DNA of 11,673 nt from Pseudomonadota bacterium (GTDB taxonomy: Bacteria; Bdellovibrionota_B; Oligoflexia; Silvanigrellales; Silvanigrellaceae): NCBI GenBank assembly GCA_027490595.1, contig JAIXXU010000001.1:1-11673 (forward strand), in the 5' to 3' direction. Positions within the stretch are counted from its first letter, which is position 1. Each line of letters begins with the position of its first letter. Below, one piece after another: positions 1 to 8,194 of the stretch. A program made the position numbers and the translations under genes. The notes under the pieces were generated by a model. It had not been told where the DNA came from. It was given only the letters and a program-made list of their open reading frames with translations, and ran no database searches.

Positions 1-3000
1 ATTGTTGATGTATGGACACCGGGCTTAAAATCTCCATGTCGCTTGGAATTTTTTGATGATAAAATTGAAAAAATCAGGCTTTTTCGCGTAGAAGATCAGC
101 GTTCCTACGAACACTTGGAACGGTTTTTTTTATTACCTGCAAGAGAGTTTATATGGCCAAAACGGGATGTTTTACCCCTTCATGTTGAAAAACTGAATCA
201 ATATATTTTACAACAAAAGCTGACAGGTGTTCAGCGCAATATGTATTTGGAAGATTTAAAGGCAAATATTCCTTTTGTTGGTATTGATGATCTCCATTAT
301 ATGTTTTCCTTTGAAAAATATTCCTCTCTTTTTGAAGAATTAAATAATTTTTCTAGAGAAAAAAATCTAGAATTGTCTTTTTATTCCTTGCTATCTAATG
401 ATGATATTACTGAAACAATTGAGCAGTTGGACGTTCTCTATGATAAATCTTATATAAATGCTGGGGATAAAAACTTTCTTGCTCCAAAAAAAGAGTTTGT
501 ATTCCCAAAAATTTCTGAAGAAAAGAATAAAATATCTGATTTCCTGAGGGTAAGTAAATTAGAGGAAAATAAATTCTCTCTCCCTCTAAACTTATATCAG
601 AGATTAATTACCTTAAATAAAGAAAAATACTCTAATAAGATTGAAAAAGTAAAAGAAATTTTAGATTTAAAAGACTTCATGAATCGAGTCGTCTTTTGTT
701 TTGTAAGCGCCAATTCTTTTATCGAGTTTTCTGTCGTTTTAGCCAAGTATTTCCCTGAATTTTCAAACGTTAAGTTTGAGAACTTAAAGAAAAATTTTGA
801 TGCCTCTGCTTTTTTTGACTCGCCAAATGATTTTATTTTTCCATTGTCCGATACCGTAGCTGTATGCATTTTAACAATGGATTCTGGATTTTTTCTTCAC
901 AAAGATAGGACTTTATTTCTTTCTGAAAATTGGATTAGAGGATTTGCTTCCTCAGAACATTTTGAAGAAATAGATGAAAATGACCTACAGTCCCGTTCAA
1001 AAGCAAACAGTCAAATATTTCTATCCTCTCAATTTTCTGATTTTTCAGATGGTGATTATGTCGTACATATTCAATATGGTATAGCTAAATTTCGTGGTAT
1101 TATGACCATTTCATTGATGGGTATTACTGGTGATTTTCTTGCTTTAGAATTTGCAAATAATGATAAAGTATATGTCCCTGTTCATAAATTAAATTTAGTT
1201 CAAAAATATATAGGCACCAGTAGTAGTGTTACTCTTGATTCTTTGAAAGGGTCGTCCTGGGAGAAAAAGAAAGAAAAAGCGAAGAAAGATGTAGAAAAAA
1301 TTGCCAAGGAGCTTCTTGATTATCAAGCCAAGCGGAGTATGACGCCAGGCCATTCCTTTTCAAAAATTGATGAAGACTACCTTACTTTTGAAGATGCCTT
1401 CCCCTTCGATGAAACACCAGACCAATTAAAAGCTATCAAGGAAATCATGTCAGATATGGGACACCCCAAGCCTATGGATCGCCTTCTTTGCGGTGATGTG
1501 GGTTTTGGGAAAACTGAAGTTGCCATGCGCGCCGCCTATAGGTGTGTACTTGATGGAAAGCAAGTCGCTTGGCTTGTTCCCACAACCGTTCTTGCTCATC
1601 AGCACTTTCGCTCTTTGAAAGAGAGGTTTCAAGAGTTTGGTGTGAATATAGAACTGATGGATAGATCCATTGGAACAGCCAGCAAAGTTTTGAAGAAACT
1701 TGAAAATGGTGAAGTAGACATCGTGATTGGAACTCATAGACTATTATCCAAAGATATTGTTTTTCGGGATTTAGGATTACTTGTTGTGGATGAAGAACAA
1801 CGGTTTGGTGTCATTCAAAAAGAAAAAATTAAATCGATGTCTTACGGTATTGATGTGCTCACCATGACTGCGACCCCTATTCCTCGAACTCTTCAAATGG
1901 CAATGACTGGATTAAAAGAGTTGAGTCTTTTAAATACGCCTCCTAAAGCTCGTCTAGCAACAAAAACTTTTGTTTGTCCATTTGAAGACGAATTGGTAAA
2001 AAATGCTATTGAGCAAGAACTTTCTCGTGGTGGCCAGCTTTTTTATGTTCATAATCGAGTAGATGATTTGCAGGCAGTTCAAGCTTATTTGCAACAATTA
2101 TTGCCTTCTCTACGCATTGCGGTAGGGCACGGCAAAATGTCTCAAAAGGAGTTGGAAAAAACTATTTTAAGCTTTTTAGATGGTCAATATGAAGTTCTTT
2201 TATGCACAACTATTATTGAATCAGGTGTTGATATGCCAAACGTGAATACCATCATCATACAAAATGCCGATCATTTTGGTTTGGCTCAACTCTATCAGCT
2301 GAGAGGACGTGTTGGTCGTCGTTCTACCCGAGGCTTTGCTTATTTTCTCACTTCTGGAAGTATTGATGAAGAATCTGAAGGAATGAAAAGGTTACAAATT
2401 TTAAAAGATCACCAAGACCTAGGTGCGGGTTTTGCAATTGCTAGCCAGGACCTTGAGTTGCGTGGCAGTGGAAATATTTTGAGCGATGATCAAAGCGGTA
2501 AAGTAAATGATATTGGTCTTGAAACCTATTTACAAATGCTGGATGACGCCATCAAAACCCTTGGCGGCCAGAAAGTTTCTCCCCCATCTGATGTGGATAT
2601 TCACATACCAGTTCTCTGCCAAATTCCAGAAAATTATATACAAAATTCAAAAGAAAGATTGAAAACTTATCGCCGTTTCTTTGGTGCTTACCAAGAAAAA
2701 GTGTTGGCAAATCTGCTCGCCGAATGTGAAGACCGTTTTGGAGCATTGCCGCAAGAGGCCATCAACTTAGCTGAAATGTCAAGGGTGAGGCGCATGCTGC
2801 TTTTGATGGGCGCCAGTAGTTTAACGGTAGGAGAGGATGCCACTGAGATTTGTCTTGACGCTAAACTGTTGCAATTTCATGACCCACAGAGCGAGAATGT
2901 AATCAAAAGAATTCTTGAGGTCTGCAATCATAAGGTAGCCAACATGAGGTTAACTCCAAATGGTAGAATTCTTTTTCCGTTAAAAAAGAAACAATTTACG

Positions 3001-3090
3001 AATGATACCTCATCGTCTTTTCAAGAACTCAAACGGGTTCTGAGTTTGTTAGCTGGAGAACAGAATGTTGAAATGGTGTTTAGTGGCTAG
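1..3090 (+). CDS. mfd: Transcription-repair coupling factor Mfd (5' end outside window)
   Basis: Mfd is an ATP-dependent DNA translocase that removes RNA polymerase stalled at lesions and recruits UvrA for nucleotide excision repair. The frame is open from base 1, and its first codons (IVDVWTPG...CRLEFFDD) match the UvrB-like N-terminal module, so the TTG at 43 is internal. The window holds about 1029 codons, and roughly 100-150 N-terminal residues are probably missing. The CarD-like RNA-polymerase-interacting domain spans about 1040-1220 (DGDYVVHIQYGIAKFRG). The translocase has Walker A GDVGFGKTE at 1492-1518, DEEQ at 1789-1800, TATPIPRT at 1867-1890, and QLRGRVGR at about 2296-2319. The C-terminal TRCF domain covers roughly 2560-3000. 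All key helicase motifs are intact. The 3' end overlaps the next gene by 26 bp. RecG shares the helicase core but lacks the RID and UvrB-like module, so Mfd is secure. Confidence 0.97.
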   Translation: MVDVWTPGLKSPCRLEFFDDKIEKIRLFRVEDQRSYEHLERFFLLPAREFIWPKRDVLPLHVEKLNQYILQQKLTGVQRNMYLEDLKANIPFVGIDDLHYMFSFEKYSSLFEELNNFSREKNLELSFYSLLSNDDITETIEQLDVLYDKSYINAGDKNFLAPKKEFVFPKISEEKNKISDFLRVSKLEENKFSLPLNLYQRLITLNKEKYSNKIEKVKEILDLKDFMNRVVFCFVSANSFIEFSVVLAKYFPEFSNVKFENLKKNFDASAFFDSPNDFIFPLSDTVAVCILTMDSGFFLHKDRTLFLSENWIRGFASSEHFEEIDENDLQSRSKANSQIFLSSQFSDFSDGDYVVHIQYGIAKFRGIMTISLMGITGDFLALEFANNDKVYVPVHKLNLVQKYIGTSSSVTLDSLKGSSWEKKKEKAKKDVEKIAKELLDYQAKRSMTPGHSFSKIDEDYLTFEDAFPFDETPDQLKAIKEIMSDMGHPKPMDRLLCGDVGFGKTEVAMRAAYRCVLDGKQVAWLVPTTVLAHQHFRSLKERFQEFGVNIELMDRSIGTASKVLKKLENGEVDIVIGTHRLLSKDIVFRDLGLLVVDEEQRFGVIQKEKIKSMSYGIDVLTMTATPIPRTLQMAMTGLKELSLLNTPPKARLATKTFVCPFEDELVKNAIEQELSRGGQLFYVHNRVDDLQAVQAYLQQLLPSLRIAVGHGKMSQKELEKTILSFLDGQYEVLLCTTIIESGVDMPNVNTIIIQNADHFGLAQLYQLRGRVGRRSTRGFAYFLTSGSIDEESEGMKRLQILKDHQDLGAGFAIASQDLELRGSGNILSDDQSGKVNDIGLETYLQMLDDAIKTLGGQKVSPPSDVDIHIPVLCQIPENYIQNSKERLKTYRRFFGAYQEKVLANLLAECEDRFGALPQEAINLAEMSRVRRMLLLMGASSLTVGEDATEICLDAKLLQFHDPQSENVIKRILEVCNHKVANMRLTPNGRILFPLKKKQFTNDTSSSFQELKRVLSLLAGEQNVEMVFSG
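3055..3059 (+). promoter_or_regulatory. Ribosome-binding site inside mfd for the OMP gene
   Basis: GGAGA sits 5 nt before the ATG at 3065, within the last codons of mfd. It supports the overlapping start and suggests reinitiation or translational coupling. Confidence 0.6.
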
Positions 3091-5137
3091 TTTGCGGACT
3101 CTAGTTTTAGGGTTTGTTCCTTTTGTTGGTGCTTCTGCTTTGGCCGAAGTGGATTTTTCCCCCCCTGTTCTTTCTGCTCAAGACTATCTTGGTGAGTCAA
3201 TCTTTAAAGATTCCGATAACAATACAATGAAAATTATGAATGAAAAGATTTCTTTTCTTTGGAAGCAGGGGAGTATCTCCACTGGCAAACAAAGTTTTCT
3301 GCGTTTGGATTCAATTGAATCTGGCACATGGAATTTTGGTGCAAATTGTAAGCTAGAAATTACCGATAAAAAAGAAGATCTGCTTGAAAATCCTTTCGCT
3401 AGGAACATAACTTTAAGTCAAGGGATTCTTGAATTTAAGTCTGTCAAGGTTAAGCTAAAAACCTCAGGTCCCACGGTGGTTTTTCATACAAACGAGTTGG
3501 ATATTATTCCTGATATCAAGTCCGACATTGTTGTCCAGCGCTATTTTGAGGAAAAGTCTGGATTAAATATTACGGAATTATTTTTGCTCGGAGGCAAGGC
3601 TAAAATTACTTTAGCTAAAAAATTTCAAAAAAATGAGAAGAACAAGGCGCTCATTCCCTTATCTCCAGGCGTTCTTTTCCGAGTGAATGAAAAAGGAAAG
3701 CCTCTTCCATTGGTTTTGGTAAGTGACAAAAAAACAACTGATATTGTAACTATGTTTACCACTGAGGAAGATAAAAAACTTGCTCAAAAAAAAGTGCAAG
3801 CTTACAAGCCAGAGCAACTGGAAAAAAAATGCGCTCAGCTGATTTCTGAAAAACAGTTTCTCGATGTTATTGATCTACTTGATTCTCCGGAAAACAAGGT
3901 GACACTTACTGAAAAAATGCAGTTGTGCCTTGCCGATGCTTACAAAGATTCTCAAATTTCAGACAAAGCAATTCAGAACTACAATACGATTCTTCAAAAA
4001 AATCCAAATTCTGCTGAGGCTTACTGGGGAAGAGGTTTGGTCTATTTCATAGATAAGAAATATGATGAAGCTCAGCTTGATTTTGAAAAATTTAAATCTC
4101 TTATGCCCCCCAAAGATCTTTTGAGATTAGAGGCTGATTTTTATATTGCTACAATTTATTTTTTCAAGAAAGACTTTCTTGTTGCCAAAGATAAATTGAC
4201 TGATTTATCGTTTAATTCTAGTCTTTCTCCTAAACTTACAAAATCAGTGAACGAATTTCTTGGAAATATCAAAGTCAAGAAACCATGGTCGTTAGTTGTT
4301 CCTATCGGTATAAACTATACCGATAATGCTCTTTCGTTGCCTTACAACCAGTCTTTGCCAAAACAATACTCTTCCAAATACTCATGGAAATTTCTAAGTT
4401 CTGCTATTTTTAAATACGATCAATCGGTGACAACCACTGATCCCGGTGTGTTTTTAGGAATAGATACTAAGGCTTCGCTTATTAACAATTTTGACCCTCA
4501 ATTTAGTGCGCTTGATGTCATGGCAGCGGATGTGACTTTGCACCAGACAATACGTTACGAAAATGGCAAAGAAAAAGATAAAACTAAGCTTCAGTCAATT
4601 AATTTTTATGAAAGCAATGGAGTTATCTTTCTAGATAAAAAGCAAAATTCTTATTATGCGTTACTCGGTTCACGTTTCAGCTATTTCGATCTTAATGTGT
4701 CTTACTTCAAAGATATTTCTAATAAACCAGAAGCTGATCGTCGCAATGGCTTTGTGTTCAACCAAAATTTTTCGAATACCCTTGGAAAAGTTGGCAAAGG
4801 CATCGTCTCAATTCATGCTAATACTCAAGAACAGCTAGTATCTCGAAGAACAACTACCTATGGTGATTTTTTTAACATTGGGTTAAAGCCAAGCATATTG
4901 TTTCCTATCAATAAAAAGTTTAGTATTTCTTTGTCTGAAGATCTTCAAGGTACATGGCAAAATGCGGTTAAAATTTCTAGCTATTATTCGCAGGCCACTT
5001 CAATCTCATTTAACTATTTCCTAAATCGCTATGTTATCGGAACTCTTTCTGTTTCTGAAAAATATACCAAGCAATTTCCTGCACACAATGATATTATCAA
5101 TCCTGAGGGTAGCTTTACGCTGACAGGTATTTTCTAA
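3065..5137 (+). CDS. Secreted FecR-like/TPR protein with C-terminal outer-membrane beta-barrel
   Basis: This is a 690-residue exported protein of unknown function. It has a hydrophobic signal peptide with a likely cleavage after SALA (about residue 27). Residues about 66-215 resemble a FecR-type beta domain, with an 'ISTGKQSFLRL' opening, a '...LSQGILEFKSV' strand pair and a 'LLGGKAKI' segment. Residues about 284-380 look like two or three TPR-type helical repeats (for example AIQNYNTILQKNPNSAEAYW). From about 408 to the end the sequence alternates polar and hydrophobic residues and ends in Phe, as outer-membrane barrels do. I infer a periplasmic sensor/scaffold part attached to a barrel. The ATG lies inside mfd, 5 nt after a TGGAGAA ribosome-binding site at 3054-3060, so translation is probably coupled to mfd. 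It could alternatively be a surface assembly or export factor; the specific role is not known. Confidence 0.75.
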   Translation: MLKWCLVASLRTLVLGFVPFVGASALAEVDFSPPVLSAQDYLGESIFKDSDNNTMKIMNEKISFLWKQGSISTGKQSFLRLDSIESGTWNFGANCKLEITDKKEDLLENPFARNITLSQGILEFKSVKVKLKTSGPTVVFHTNELDIIPDIKSDIVVQRYFEEKSGLNITELFLLGGKAKITLAKKFQKNEKNKALIPLSPGVLFRVNEKGKPLPLVLVSDKKTTDIVTMFTTEEDKKLAQKKVQAYKPEQLEKKCAQLISEKQFLDVIDLLDSPENKVTLTEKMQLCLADAYKDSQISDKAIQNYNTILQKNPNSAEAYWGRGLVYFIDKKYDEAQLDFEKFKSLMPPKDLLRLEADFYIATIYFFKKDFLVAKDKLTDLSFNSSLSPKLTKSVNEFLGNIKVKKPWSLVVPIGINYTDNALSLPYNQSLPKQYSSKYSWKFLSSAIFKYDQSVTTTDPGVFLGIDTKASLINNFDPQFSALDVMAADVTLHQTIRYENGKEKDKTKLQSINFYESNGVIFLDKKQNSYYALLGSRFSYFDLNVSYFKDISNKPEADRRNGFVFNQNFSNTLGKVGKGIVSIHANTQEQLVSRRTTTYGDFFNIGLKPSILFPINKKFSISLSEDLQGTWQNAVKISSYYSQATSISFNYFLNRYVIGTLSVSEKYTKQFPAHNDIINPEGSFTLTGIF

Positions 5138-5152
5138 GCGAGATAAATCTCA

Positions 5153-6028
5153 ATGACTCGAAAAAAAAAACTGGTTATTATTTCTGGATTGGCAGGCTCA
5201 GGAAAAACAATAGTAATTCATGCGCTTGAAGACTTAGGTTATTACTGTATCGATAATTTGCCAGCCGTGTTTCTCAAAGCGCTTGCTTCTGAAAATGTTT
5301 TTGAGCACATTCAGTCCGAATTTATTGCCTTGGGTCTTGATTCTCGGGATGTTCAAACGATCTCAACCTTTCAATCAGTTTTTCCTTATCTACAAAAAAA
5401 GTATGACATATTTGTTTTATACCTTTGCTCAAGCGAAGAAGTCTTATCAAAGCGTTTTCGTGAAACAAGAAGGCAACATCCACTTATTGCTAAAGATGCG
5501 CAGATAAATCTTCATCAAGCGATACAATTAGACGAGAAAATGCTTGAACCTATTAGTAATCTGGCCCATCGTTTGATCGATACCTCAGAGCTTTCTGTTC
5601 ATGAATTAAAGCGGTTTGTCTACCATAATTTTTCCTTCCATGAAGATGGTAAATGTGTCATGGTACACCTTGTTTCGTTTGGTTTTAAATATGGCGTTCC
5701 TAAAGATATTGACATGTTATTTGATGTTAGGTGCTTCAAAAATCCATTTTATGATCCCGCGTTGAAGAATTTAACGGGATTAGAAAAAGCTGTAAAAAAT
5801 TACGTGTTTGCTGATAAAAATGTCCACCTTTTTATTGAAAAAATATCTGATTTTATTGCTTTTTTTTATCCTCTTTATTTGGAAGAAGGGAAGCATTCAT
5901 TCTCTCTTGGCATTGGTTGTACTGGCGGTAAGCATCGAAGTGTTGCTATTATAGAAGAGCTTGCAGATAAATTCCGTTCGGAGTTTCCTTTTGTTAGTGC
6001 TGAACACCGGCACTTGAATAGGGGATAA
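5153..6028 (+). CDS. rapZ: RapZ/YvcJ-family nucleotide-binding protein
   Basis: RapZ-family proteins are P-loop NTP-binding regulators. In E. coli RapZ adapts RNase E to the sRNA GlmZ to control GlmS and cell-wall precursor supply, and in B. subtilis YvcJ is an NTPase. The 291 residues match the usual length. They include Walker A SGLAGSGKT (residues 11-19), a conserved ALEDLGYYCIDNLP segment (24-37), and a C-terminal domain with DVRCFKNPFYDPALKNLTG and GIGCTGGKHRSVAI (about 253-266). The protein ends in HRHLNRG and so lacks the lysine/arginine-rich tail of E. coli RapZ. Binding of a GlmZ-like RNA should therefore not be assumed. Codons 3-6 lie in a run of ten A bases (5161-5170). The gene starts 15 bp after the OMP stop with only a weak Shine-Dalgarno. 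The usual PTS or hprK neighbours are absent. Confidence 0.93.
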   Translation: MTRKKKLVIISGLAGSGKTIVIHALEDLGYYCIDNLPAVFLKALASENVFEHIQSEFIALGLDSRDVQTISTFQSVFPYLQKKYDIFVLYLCSSEEVLSKRFRETRRQHPLIAKDAQINLHQAIQLDEKMLEPISNLAHRLIDTSELSVHELKRFVYHNFSFHEDGKCVMVHLVSFGFKYGVPKDIDMLFDVRCFKNPFYDPALKNLTGLEKAVKNYVFADKNVHLFIEKISDFIAFFYPLYLEEGKHSFSLGIGCTGGKHRSVAIIEELADKFRSEFPFVSAEHRHLNRG

Positions 6029-6078
6029 ATTTTATATATGACAGATCATTAAGATTATTTACAAAGGAAGGAAATCTC

Positions 6079-6405
6079 ATGTCAGATTTAGTTTTAAAAG
6101 TTTCGGACAAAAATTTTCAAATAGAAGTTCTAGATTCAAAAGCTTTAGTAGTTCTTGATTTTTGGGCTGATTGGTGTGGTCCTTGTAAAGCTTTAGAGCC
6201 GGTACTGGAAGAAATTGCTCTTGAAAATCAAGGGACTGTAAAAATATGCAAAGTGAATGTAGAAGAAAACCCTGAGCTTGCAAGTAAATTTAACATCAGA
6301 AATATTCCCTTTTTGGCATTTATCAAAGACGGGCAAAAAGTGGGGGAGCTTGTTGGTAACCAACCTAAGCAAGCTATTTTACGTCAAATTCAATCTTGCC
6401 AGTGA
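6079..6405 (+). CDS. trxA: Thioredoxin
   Basis: This is a cytoplasmic thiol-disulfide reductant of 108 residues, the standard length for TrxA. The active site is WCGPC (residues 32-36). Also present are the buried Asp (D27 in VVLDFWADW) and the cis-Pro loop (NIP, P77), followed by the conserved FIKDGQKVGELVG strand. No signal peptide or membrane anchor is visible. Two extra cysteines, C57 and C107, lie outside the active site, the latter in the C-terminal SCQ. The start follows a strong AGGAAGG site (6065-6071) at a spacing of 7. A 50-bp gap separates it from rapZ, and its stop overlaps the rnhB start. A more specialised thioredoxin paralogue cannot be excluded. Confidence 0.95.
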   Translation: MSDLVLKVSDKNFQIEVLDSKALVVLDFWADWCGPCKALEPVLEEIALENQGTVKICKVNVEENPELASKFNIRNIPFLAFIKDGQKVGELVGNQPKQAILRQIQSCQ

Positions 6406-7226
6406 ATTCTTCTCCTTTTTTTCCAGAAGTTCAACTTCTTGTCACATTAGGATACAAGCTCCAAAACGAATTTTCAGGTCTTATCGCTATTGACGAAGTA
6501 GGTCGCGGCTGTGTTGCAGGCCCAGTGGTAGTGTGCGCTAGCTATTGGAGACTTTCTGAAAATAGACCAACCCCCCTTCAAATGGATTGGATTAAAATTC
6601 TAGGTGATAGCAAAAAATTAACAGAAAAAAGAAGAGAGATGTGTTTCCGCCTAGTTGCTGAGCAGTTTTCTCCTTTGCCCCCATGTCTGGGGCCTTCTTA
6701 CTGGCAAAATCCTTATCTAGTGAATCCTTCTCTTTCTTTTTCTGACAGCATGCTTTGCTCCCCTTTGGAGGAAAGTCGCACAGATTGTCTGCGGCAATCC
6801 TCTCTAGAGCTGTGCAATTACGCGTTTGGAGAGGCTTCTCAAGATGAAATTGATGCCGTCAATATCTGGAATGCCACTCAGTGGGCCAGCGCTCGGTCAT
6901 TAAAGTACTTGCAAGATCAAGAAAAATTGACTGACGACATGTGCACGAATATTGCGTTACTTATGGATGGTAATTTGGTCCCTAAAGTGCCTGACCAGAT
7001 CGTTCAAAGCCCTATGGTAACAGCCATTAAAGGTGATGGACGGTACAAGACTCTGGGGTTTTCTAGCATTATGGCTAAGGTTTTTCGTGATCAGAAAATG
7101 ACTGAAATTCATAAGATTTTTCCTGAGTTTGGTTTTGACCAGCACAAAGGGTATGGAACAGCCAAGCATATGGCCGCCATTGGGCGATTTGGTCCTAGTG
7201 TAATCCATCGCAAATCTTTCCTGTGA
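6402..7226 (+). CDS. rnhB: Ribonuclease HII with an internal insertion
   Basis: RNase HII cuts the RNA strand of RNA-DNA hybrids and starts removal of ribonucleotides from DNA. The DEDD catalytic set is present: D31 and E32 in AIDEVGRG, D189 in LLMDGN, and D212 in AIKGDGR. These are followed by SSIMAKVFRD and FGFDQHKGYGT. I prefer the GTG at 6402 because it forms a GTGA overlap with the trxA stop. A TTG at 6396 would add two residues. Neither start has a clear Shine-Dalgarno, so coupling to trxA is likely. At 274 residues the protein is longer than typical bacterial RNase HII (about 200). From DSKKLTEKRR to DEIDAVNI there are about 70 residues where E. coli has about 22. The extra stretch (about residues 90-138) is rich in Pro, Ser and Cys. 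Confidence 0.94.
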   Translation: MNSSPFFPEVQLLVTLGYKLQNEFSGLIAIDEVGRGCVAGPVVVCASYWRLSENRPTPLQMDWIKILGDSKKLTEKRREMCFRLVAEQFSPLPPCLGPSYWQNPYLVNPSLSFSDSMLCSPLEESRTDCLRQSSLELCNYAFGEASQDEIDAVNIWNATQWASARSLKYLQDQEKLTDDMCTNIALLMDGNLVPKVPDQIVQSPMVTAIKGDGRYKTLGFSSIMAKVFRDQKMTEIHKIFPEFGFDQHKGYGTAKHMAAIGRFGPSVIHRKSFL

Positions 7227-7280
7227 TATTCTCTTTATTGTTCATCACTCAGTCTAAAATTTAATAAAGGGTCTTCTTTT

Positions 7281-8129
7281 ATGAAGAAAATTCTCATTGC
7301 TGATTCCAGCAAAGCTAGTCTTGTTATGGTTTGTGAGGTTTTTAAAGAAAATTTTTATGGCATACAGGTTCTGGTAGCAAAGACAGCTGCTGATGCCCTA
7401 GAGCTTGCAAAAAACGATCAAGAAATTGATGCATTTATTGTTGATTATGATCTTCCTGACATGTCTGGTGCGCAATTGGCATTAAGAATAAAAAAAATGA
7501 TCAAGAAACCAATTCTAATGACAGCATTTGATAAGCCTGAAGTCACTCAAGAAATAGAATCCCTCCTGAATAAGTATGATGATTGTCGAAGTTGGCTTAG
7601 AAAGCCCGTGAATCCAGTAGTTGTCATGGCTGTCGTTAATCGTTTTTGTGAAGGAAAAATTCGAGCAGAAAAAAGGGTTTCGTGCCAAATACCGGCAAAG
7701 CTGTTTCTTGAAATAGATAACAAAAACGAGAAAAATACCCAGATTTCTTTTGCTGGGCTTATAGAAGATTGCTCTTTTTCAGGTATTCGAGTTCGTCCTC
7801 TTTCCTCAGAAGGAAGCTCTAAAAAAAATTGGAAGTCTTTGCTAACTGTATTTGAAAACATTCCCGAGAAATCCAAAATTACAATTGAAATTCCTTCCTT
7901 TGAACAGATAGAGTTTAACGAGTTCACCTTAAATCCTCATAGTAAAATGCCAAATGAGCTTCCTGGGCGGGTTGTTTGGGCAAATGCAGATACTGGTGAG
8001 TGGTTCTTTGGTATTGAGTTTGATGATATTGTTCACTCAAAAAAACTTTTAGAATCTCTTGTGTCTTCAAAGTCAAAGTATACCAGGATGAGTAGTTTAG
8101 CTCCTTCCTTATTTCGTTCTCAAAGATAA
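7281..8129 (+). CDS. Response regulator receiver fused to a PilZ domain
   Basis: This 282-residue cytoplasmic protein joins a CheY-like receiver to a PilZ domain. In the receiver (about 1-120), D8, the phospho-acceptor D55 in FIVDYDLPDMSG, T81 and K108-P109 are in canonical places. The second acidic residue of the usual DD pair is Ser (IADSS). The PilZ domain (about 125-265) has both cyclic-di-GMP signatures: RxxxR as RAEKR (128-132) and DxSxxG as DCSFSG (163-168). It should therefore bind cyclic-di-GMP and transmit phosphorylation and/or nucleotide state to an unknown partner. No DNA-binding or enzymatic output domain is seen. An AAAGGG site (7266-7271) lies 9 nt before the ATG. It stands 54 bp from rnhB and 65 bp from dapA, with no histidine kinase nearby, so the partner kinase is unknown. 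A role in motility or surface behaviour is inference. Confidence 0.88.
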   Translation: MKKILIADSSKASLVMVCEVFKENFYGIQVLVAKTAADALELAKNDQEIDAFIVDYDLPDMSGAQLALRIKKMIKKPILMTAFDKPEVTQEIESLLNKYDDCRSWLRKPVNPVVVMAVVNRFCEGKIRAEKRVSCQIPAKLFLEIDNKNEKNTQISFAGLIEDCSFSGIRVRPLSSEGSSKKNWKSLLTVFENIPEKSKITIEIPSFEQIEFNEFTLNPHSKMPNELPGRVVWANADTGEWFFGIEFDDIVHSKKLLESLVSSKSKYTRMSSLAPSLFRSQR

Positions 8130-8194
8130 ATTTACTTGTATCTAAAAAAAATATGGAATAGTAATTCACACGAACCCCTTTCTGTGAGGTTTTT

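Noticed and set aside
43..45. TTG at 43 as the mfd start
   Set aside because: The frame is open to base 1 and the upstream codons match conserved Mfd sequence, so the gene simply enters from the left edge.
597..869. Minus-strand open frame within mfd, and similar frames inside the OMP, rnhB, RR-PilZ and dapA genes
   Set aside because: They lie fully inside well-supported genes on the other strand or frame, and their translations show no recognisable motifs.
7238..7266. Promoter before the RR-PilZ gene (TTGTTC, 17 nt, TTAATA)
   Set aside because: The -10 element is poor, and the better TAAAAT at 7255 has no matching -35, so no promoter can be supported.
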